From an uncultured Collinsella sp. (GTDB lineage: Bacteria > Actinomycetota > Coriobacteriia > Coriobacteriales > Coriobacteriaceae): DNA of 61,973 bases. The translations under genes were made by a program, and so were the position numbers. The notes under the pieces were generated by a model, which was not told the DNA's origin, did not search any database, and saw only the letters and a program-made list of their open reading frames with translations. Below, piece after piece: positions 57,544 through 61,973 of this stretch. Numbering within the stretch: the stretch's first letter is position 1; each line of letters starts with the position of its first letter. The stretch is from positions 1-61,973 of the forward strand of contig CATWVA010000009.1 of NCBI GenBank assembly GCA_958354105.1, written 5' to 3'.

Positions 57544-59049
57544 ATGGCGCACGAGCAGCACACCTACATCTGCATCGACCTCAAGACGTTTTATGCCAGC
57601 GTCGAATGCGTCGATCGTGGGCTCAATCCGCTCACCACCAACCTGGTCGTTGCCGACGAATCGCGCGGACGCACGACCATCTGTCTCGCTATCACGCAGG
57701 CTATGAAGGACCTAGGGATTCACAACCGCTGTCGCCTGTTCGAAATACCCGATGGCATCGACTACATCAAGGCCGTACCGCGCATGCAGCACTACATGGA
57801 GGTGTCGGCGCAGATCTATGGTATCTACCTGGACTACGTCAGTCCGCAAGACGTTCACGTCTACTCAATTGACGAGTGCTTTATCGACGTGACACCCTAT
57901 CTGGACCTCTATCACACCGATGCGGAAGGCTTCGCCTGCATGTTACGCGACGAAGTCCTCGCGCGTACCGGCGTCACGGCGACGGTCGGTATCGGCCCCA
58001 ACCTATTCCAGGCCAAGGTAGCGCTCGACATTACCGCCAAGCACGCACCCAGCCGCATCGGCATACTCGACGACGAGACCTTCCGCAAGGAGATCTGGCC
58101 CCATCGTCCCATTACCGATATCTGGGGCATCGGCCCCGGCGTGGCAGCCCGCCTCGAAAAGTACGGCGTCTACGATTTGATGGGCGTCGCCGCGCTCGAC
58201 GAAAACCTGCTTTACGATGAGCTCGGCGTCAATGCCGAATATCTTATCGACCACGCCTTCGGGCGTGAGCCGACAACCATCGCCGATATCCAAGCTTATC
58301 GCCCGCAAGCGACCTCGACCACCACGGGGCAGGTGCTCTCGAAGGGCTATGCCTACGAGCAGGCCTACACCGTCTTGCGCGAAATGGTCGATGCCGCCGT
58401 GCTGGATTTGATCGACAAGCACGTGGTGTGCGACAGCATCTCGCTCTTTGTGGGCTATGCAAGCGAGCGCGCCGACATACGCCGGCTCAACGCCAGCGGC
58501 ACGGCGCAGTATATAGACGGCTGCGGGCACCTGCGCTCGAGCACATCGAGCATCGAACCCACCGCAACTGCCGGCCCCGAGCTCGCGCCCCGTGCTCCCA
58601 AGCCCGTCCAGCGCGATGACGAAAGGCGTCGTCTGGTGCGGGAGGCGCAGGCTATCGATGGCATCTTTGTGGGCGAACACGGCGGCAAACCGCGTGGTGG
58701 CTATGCCGCGCTCTTTGCGCACTCCAACGCCTCGCGAAAGCTGCCCGAGCGCACTAATTCGTTTAAGAAGATCATGGGGTATTTCGATGAGCTCTGGGCG
58801 CAGACTGTCGACCCCAAACGACCGGTCAAGCGCATCAACCTGGGCTTTGGCAATCTTATGCCCGAGGAATTCGCTACCGTCGATCTGTTCAGCGATATCG
58901 AGGCCGATGAGCGCGAGCGCGACCTGGCGCGCGCCGTCCTGGCCGTGAAAGGCAAGTACGGCAAGAACGCGCTCGTCAAGGGATTAAGCTTTACCGCCGG
59001 CGCCACCGCGCGCGAACGCAACGGCCAAGTTGGAGGACATCGTGCCTAA
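57544..59049 (+). CDS. Y-family DNA polymerase (UmuC/DinB-like)
   Basis: The 501-residue translesion polymerase starts after GGGAGG. Catalytic motifs: ICIDLKTFYASVECVDRGLNP (first Asp), YSIDECFIDVTPYL (Asp-Glu pair), TVGIGPNLFQAKVALDITAKHAP and the helix-hairpin-helix DIWGIGPGVAARLEKYGV. The little-finger region follows from about 265 (VLSKGYAYEQAYTVLREMV). The C-terminal 150 residues extend beyond DinB, as in the UvrX/UmuC group of Gram-positives. It overlaps a YolD-like gene by 8 bases. Tandem LexA-like sites precede it. Confidence 0.92.
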   Translation: MAHEQHTYICIDLKTFYASVECVDRGLNPLTTNLVVADESRGRTTICLAITQAMKDLGIHNRCRLFEIPDGIDYIKAVPRMQHYMEVSAQIYGIYLDYVSPQDVHVYSIDECFIDVTPYLDLYHTDAEGFACMLRDEVLARTGVTATVGIGPNLFQAKVALDITAKHAPSRIGILDDETFRKEIWPHRPITDIWGIGPGVAARLEKYGVYDLMGVAALDENLLYDELGVNAEYLIDHAFGREPTTIADIQAYRPQATSTTTGQVLSKGYAYEQAYTVLREMVDAAVLDLIDKHVVCDSISLFVGYASERADIRRLNASGTAQYIDGCGHLRSSTSSIEPTATAGPELAPRAPKPVQRDDERRRLVREAQAIDGIFVGEHGGKPRGGYAALFAHSNASRKLPERTNSFKKIMGYFDELWAQTVDPKRPVKRINLGFGNLMPEEFATVDLFSDIEADERERDLARAVLAVKGKYGKNALVKGLSFTAGATARERNGQVGGHRA

Positions 59050-59467
59050 ACCCAAGCAGCAGCCCGTGCGCCCGCCGACCGCCTTCGAGCGCCTGGCGGA
59101 CCCCGAGGGCAGACGCCGCGCCGCCGACCCCAACCTCACTGCCAACGGTGCCGTGCGCGCCAACCGCGCCGCACAGTTTATGCCCTTTGCCGCCCTCACG
59201 GGATACTACGAACTCGTGCGCAAGCAGGAAATCACCGTCGAGCCAAAACGTGAGCTCACGGAAGAAAAAGCCCTCGCGCTTTCTAAAAAGCTCGAGGGTC
59301 TCAAACGTGGCGACTTGATTCGTGTCACCTATTACGATACATACGGCTATCGCAGCCGCACCGGCATCCTCGACGAGGCGCTCCCCGCCTTCAAGCTCCT
59401 CAAACTCCGAGACATCGCCATCGACTTCGACGACATCCAAGACATCGAACTGCGCGGACGAGCCTAG
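59042..59467 (+). CDS. YolD-like protein coupled to the polymerase
   Basis: The GTG at 59042 after GGAGG gives 141 residues; an in-frame TTG at 59030 is rejected. The core signature is RAAQFMPFAALTGYYELVRKQE, the R-A-x-Q-F-x-P-F-x-A-L-x-G motif of YolD-like proteins, followed by a small barrel-like half with LKRGDLIRVTYYDTYGYR. YolD-like genes commonly accompany SOS polymerases (as with uvrX) and may act as UmuD-like partners. The overlap with the polymerase stop indicates translational coupling. Confidence 0.85.
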   Translation: MPKPKQQPVRPPTAFERLADPEGRRRAADPNLTANGAVRANRAAQFMPFAALTGYYELVRKQEITVEPKRELTEEKALALSKKLEGLKRGDLIRVTYYDTYGYRSRTGILDEALPAFKLLKLRDIAIDFDDIQDIELRGRA

Positions 59468-59493
59468 CCAAGGCAGCGCATCCAGGGCGGCGC

Positions 59494-59877
59494 TTACAGC
59501 GTCATGACGTAGTAGCCCGCGTCTTTCACGGCCGTCTCGAGGACACCACGATCAACCGGCTGCTTAGAGCGCACGCGTGCCGTGTGGTCCGCATACGTCA
59601 CCGTTGCCCACACGCCATCCAGCGCATTGAGGGCATTGGCTACGTTCTGAGCGCAGCCGTCACAGCTCATGCCGCCGATGAGCAGCTCATCGCTATAGGG
59701 ATAGTGTGACGCATCGGTATCCACCACAACAACCTTTTTGGCCTTCTTGCCGCTCGTACCATCGCTGCAGCAACTCTTCCCGTGTGTCGAAGCGGCAATG
59801 CGACGCAGTCCAAAAAACATGCCGACGGCAATGACGGCCAGCACGATGAGATTCGCAGGGTTGAGCACGTCGTCCAT
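59494..59877 (-). CDS. Membrane-anchored HMA-domain copper-binding protein
   Basis: The ATG at 59877 with GAAAGGGG upstream gives 127 residues. A membrane segment at about 8-25 is followed by a Cys-Cys stretch (KSCCSDGTSGKKAKK) and then a heavy-metal-associated domain with the metal site GGMSCDGCAQNVANALNALDG. Single HMA proteins of this kind deliver or buffer copper. A CsoR-like palindrome lies about 30 bases upstream, supporting copper-responsive expression. No copper ATPase gene is in the window. Confidence 0.85.
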   Translation of the reverse strand: MDDVLNPANLIVLAVIAVGMFFGLRRIAASTHGKSCCSDGTSGKKAKKVVVVDTDASHYPYSDELLIGGMSCDGCAQNVANALNALDGVWATVTYADHTARVRSKQPVDRGVLETAVKDAGYYVMTL

Positions 59878-59907
59878 GCGATCCCCTTTCTCCAAACTCT
59901 TATACCT

Positions 59908-59924
59908 ATACCCCCATGGGGTGT
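59908..59924. promoter_or_regulatory. CsoR-like copper operator
   Basis: ATACCCCCATGGGGTGT is a G/C-tract palindrome of the TACCC-N-GGGTA type bound by CsoR. It lies directly upstream of a TATAGGTATAAG -10-like stretch on the minus strand for the HMA gene. Confidence 0.6.
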
Positions 59925-59986
59925 TCCCATCTTACTCCAAACTCGTGTCGGTTCGGTCAATTAGTTTCCCGCTTCAAACTTTTTTG

Positions 59987-60029
59987 TTGACCTTGGCTTA
60001 CTTTCGTGTATAAGTTTTCCTAGGCTAAC
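59987..60029 (+). promoter_or_regulatory. Promoter with DtxR/IdeR-like half-site before DUF3793-flavodoxin genes
   Basis: TTGACC (59987-59992), 16 bases, TATAAG (60009-60014) is a good promoter. TAGGCTAAC (60021-60029), at the expected transcription start, matches the core of the DtxR/IdeR consensus TTAGGTTAGGCTAACCTAA, though the outer bases do not match. Iron control is possible. Confidence 0.45.
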
Positions 60030-60053
60030 AACTGAGGACCCGAAAGGAGCATC

Positions 60054-60758
60054 GTGACTCGAACCATTGACATCCCAACATACCAAACGGCTGTCGTGCG
60101 CAACTGCTCCCCTACGCTCGCAGGTATCAAGCCGGCCTCGCTCTTTACCTATCCCGGCGTTTACGCCAACCAAGGCGGAAAACCCGGCGCCGCCCATATC
60201 GAAGAGCGACGCTCTCGCCTGCTCGCGGTCATTGCCCAATGCAACCGCGAGCTCCAGCCACTCGGGATCCATATGAGCGTTTTGGTCTGGCGCCCCTGCG
60301 GAGCGCTCATCTATGTGTACCGCCCTGCGGACCTCATGCGATACCTCTCCGACCCCCGCGCCACGACGGCGCTTACCGCCGAAGGTTACGATGTCCACAA
60401 CCTGCCCGCATCCCTGGTGCATCTCGCCGCGCGCATCACGCTGGCAAGCAGCAATGCCGCAGAAAGCGCCTATGACAGCAGCGTCTGCGCACTCGCGCGA
60501 AATAGGCACTGCGATACGGGGTGCATGTGCGAGTTCCCCCACGAAATTGGCTATTTTTTGGGCTATCCCTACGAAGATGTCCATCAGTTTATCGTCCAGC
60601 ACGGCGAAAACTATAAGGTCTTTGGCGCATGGAAGGTATACACAAACGTTGAGCAGGCGCTCACGACCTTCGATTCCTATCGCGCATGCACGCAATACCT
60701 TACGTACATCTATCAACAGGGCTGCACCCTGGGACAACTTGTCCAGGCAACCCGATAG
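60054..60758 (+). CDS. DUF3793 family protein
   Basis: The GTG at 60054 after AAAGGAG gives 234 residues. The C-terminal half contains CMCEFPHEIGYFLGYPYEDVHQFI, then GENYKVFGAWKVYTNVEQAL, the hallmark of DUF3793 proteins. In anaerobic gut bacteria they are commonly next to iron-transport or flavodoxin genes. The function is unknown; the conserved Cys-x-Cys before the FPHE motif might bind metal. It is followed after 46 bases by a flavodoxin gene, and a DtxR-like half-site precedes it, so an iron-linked role is inferred. Confidence 0.82.
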   Translation: MTRTIDIPTYQTAVVRNCSPTLAGIKPASLFTYPGVYANQGGKPGAAHIEERRSRLLAVIAQCNRELQPLGIHMSVLVWRPCGALIYVYRPADLMRYLSDPRATTALTAEGYDVHNLPASLVHLAARITLASSNAAESAYDSSVCALARNRHCDTGCMCEFPHEIGYFLGYPYEDVHQFIVQHGENYKVFGAWKVYTNVEQALTTFDSYRACTQYLTYIYQQGCTLGQLVQATR

Positions 60759-60804
60759 AGCATACAAAACGCGGCCGCACGCCGCACAACCGAAAGGAAA
60801 ACAT

Positions 60805-61224
60805 ATGAGCAAGATCGCCGTCGTCTATTGGAGTGGCACGGGCAATACCGAGGCCATGGCAAACCTCGTCGCCGAAGGCGCCACGTCCGCGGGTGCCGAG
60901 ACTGAGGTCATCCCCTGCGCCGACTTCTCTGCCGACAGGGCCGCCGACTACGACGCCTTCGCCTTCGGCTGCCCCGCCATGGGCTCCGAGGGACTCGAGT
61001 ACGATGAGTTCCAGCCGATGTGGGACGAGGTCAAGGAGGTTCTCGGCGACAAGAAGGTCGTCCTCTTTGGCTCCTATTCGTGGGCCGAGGGCGAGTGGAT
61101 GGACAACTGGAAGGCCGACGCCGACGAGGCGGGCGTCAACGTCGTCGATTCCGTCATCTGCTACGACGCTCCCGACGATGAGGGCGAGGCGGCCTGCCGC
61201 GCCCTTGGAGCCGAGCTCGCCTAG
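60805..61224 (+). CDS. Flavodoxin
   Basis: The ATG at 60805 after GAAAGGA gives 139 residues, a short-chain flavodoxin. The FMN phosphate loop is VVYWSGTGNTEAMANLV; the isoalloxazine loops are GCPAMGSEGLEYDEF and FGSYSWAEGEWMDNW. It carries low-potential electrons in place of ferredoxin, typically under iron limitation. The upstream frame that runs into this gene from 60313 is a shadow of the DUF3793 gene. A strong terminator follows. Confidence 0.94.
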   Translation: MSKIAVVYWSGTGNTEAMANLVAEGATSAGAETEVIPCADFSADRAADYDAFAFGCPAMGSEGLEYDEFQPMWDEVKEVLGDKKVVLFGSYSWAEGEWMDNWKADADEAGVNVVDSVICYDAPDDEGEAACRALGAELA

Positions 61225-61281
61225 CGGCAATGAGCTCCGCCCATAACGAGCTCTGCACCAAAACACATTCGCATCCCAACA

Positions 61282-61316
61282 AAAACGGGAGCCGGATCAC
61301 ATCCGGCTCCCGTTTT
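61282..61316. terminator. Bidirectional terminator between flavodoxin and ABC ATPase genes
   Basis: AAAACGGGAGCCGGAT (61282-61297) pairs perfectly with 61301-61316 around the loop CAC, with A and T runs at the ends for both convergent genes. Confidence 0.9.
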
Positions 61317-61341
61317 CTGTTATGTCAGTCATATAAAGCGG

Positions 61342-61973
61342 CTACGAGATATTTCCCAAGAACGCCTTGGTGCGCTCGCTCTTGGGGTGGTCGAAGACCT
61401 CGCTCGGCGTACCCTCTTCCACGATAACGCCGCCGTCCATAAAGACGACGCGGTCGGCGACGTCGCGGGCAAAGCCCATCTCATGCGTCACGACGATCAT
61501 GGTCATACCGTCACGTGCAAGATCGCGCATAACGCCAAGAACGTCGCGAACCAGCTCGGGGTCGAGCGCCGACGTGGCCTCGTCAAAGAGCATGACGTGA
61601 GGGTTCATCGACAGGGCGCGGGCGATGGCAACGCGCTGCTGCTGGCCACCCGAGAGCTGGCTCGGCATAAAGTCGATGCGCTCGGCAAGACCGACCTTGG
61701 TCAGCTCCTCGATAGCGATTTTCTCGGCCTCTTCCTTGCTGCGCTTGAGTACCTTTTGCTGTGCGAGCATGACGTTCTTTTTGACTGACAGGTGCGGGAA
61801 CAAATTGAACTGCTGGAACACCATACCCAAATGCGTACGTACCTTGTTGAGGTCGACGCCCTTGGCGCAAACGTCCACGCCCTCAACGACGATCGAGCCG
61901 CTCGTGGGATGCTCCAGACGATTGATGCAGCGAAGCATCGTCGACTTGCCCGAGCCCGAAGGACCCAGGACTA
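61342..61973 (-). CDS. Polar amino-acid ABC transporter ATP-binding protein (partial, 5' end outside window)
   Basis: The frame is open to the right edge, so the N terminus is missing. What remains starts within Walker A (LGPSGSGKSTMLRCINRLE) and contains HLGMVFQQFNLFPHLSV, the signature QLSGGQQQRVAIARAL, Walker B VMLFDEATSALDPEL and the switch MIVVTHEMGFA. These match the GlnQ/HisP-type ATPases of polar amino-acid importers. The FQQFNLFPH Q-loop variant is characteristic of that subfamily. The permease and binding-protein genes would be further right. Confidence 0.92.
   Translation of the reverse strand, partial: VLGPSGSGKSTMLRCINRLEHPTSGSIVVEGVDVCAKGVDLNKVRTHLGMVFQQFNLFPHLSVKKNVMLAQQKVLKRSKEEAEKIAIEELTKVGLAERIDFMPSQLSGGQQQRVAIARALSMNPHVMLFDEATSALDPELVRDVLGVMRDLARDGMTMIVVTHEMGFARDVADRVVFMDGGVIVEEGTPSEVFDHPKSERTKAFLGNIS

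Overview
The window is high-GC bacterial chromosome with dense, mostly intact genes. Lactate dehydrogenase, a fructoselysine-type operon, a D-aspartate ligase, an LPXTG surface protein, an acetyl-branch lysine pathway and a YolD/Y-polymerase pair together point to an anaerobic gut actinobacterium of the Coriobacteriia, most likely Collinsella or a close relative. This is inferred from gene content and style; there is no rRNA in the window. I saw no tRNA, rRNA, CRISPR array, transposase or complete insertion sequence.

Layout. 1-3.1 kb: membrane metallopeptidase (cut by the left edge), RNase D, a lipid-kinase-like protein and a 30-residue membrane peptide. 3.4-5.3 kb: a sortase-anchored C69 dipeptidase. 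5.5-9.0 kb: a Trp-Trp-Trp leader peptide and intrinsic terminator ahead of a TrpP-like S component, a fused ECF ATPase and EcfT, which reads as a tryptophan ECF importer under attenuation. 9.1-11.2 kb: aspartate racemase and D-aspartate ligase for a cell-wall crossbridge. 11.6-16.8 kb: secreted lysozyme-like protein, frameshifted Ser/Thr kinase, HTH protein, FxLYD-like protein, small membrane protein, M20 deacylase. 17.0-21.0 kb: lysine riboswitch, lysA-dapA fusion, dapB, dapH. 21.1-28.0 kb: nucleoid-associated protein, alpha/beta hydrolase, ldh, aminotransferase, NAD synthetase.

28.1-32.0 kb is the most unusual part: an AT-rich minus-strand operon of a DUF2087 regulator, an MFS exporter, a 773-residue B12-type radical SAM enzyme and, last, a 36-codon peptide too short for ordinary gene calling. 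This looks like a small RiPP pathway I cannot assign to a known class. 32.1-36.5 kb: hypothetical surface or membrane proteins and an AT-rich Tat-exported papain-like protein with a lipoprotein. 36.7-41.5 kb: EttA, an SdpR/SdpI pair, a candidate orphan small RNA, TcdA, TatD.

41.5-53.0 kb is a long minus-strand catabolic operon: GntR/UTRA regulator, YfcC transporter, amidohydrolase, FrlC-like epimerase, FrlB-like deglycase, two FrlD-like kinases, a second amidohydrolase, YjbQ, BtpA and an FGGY kinase. It looks like Amadori-product use with several extra enzymes. 53.0-62.0 kb: two HAD phosphatases, glucose-6-phosphate isomerase, a half-length Fe-ADH-like protein, an SOS-type polY-yolD pair, a copper-binding HMA protein with a CsoR-like operator, DUF3793 plus flavodoxin, and an amino-acid ABC ATPase cut by the right edge.

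Two kinds of dispersed repeat run through the window. One is a roughly 100-bp element with a conserved core hairpin and swapped but still-paired outer stems (705-802 and 6315-6415). The other is a set of short palindromes built on GGGACAGGTT or GGGGACGTTC. All statements rest on reading the sequence; no database search was run.
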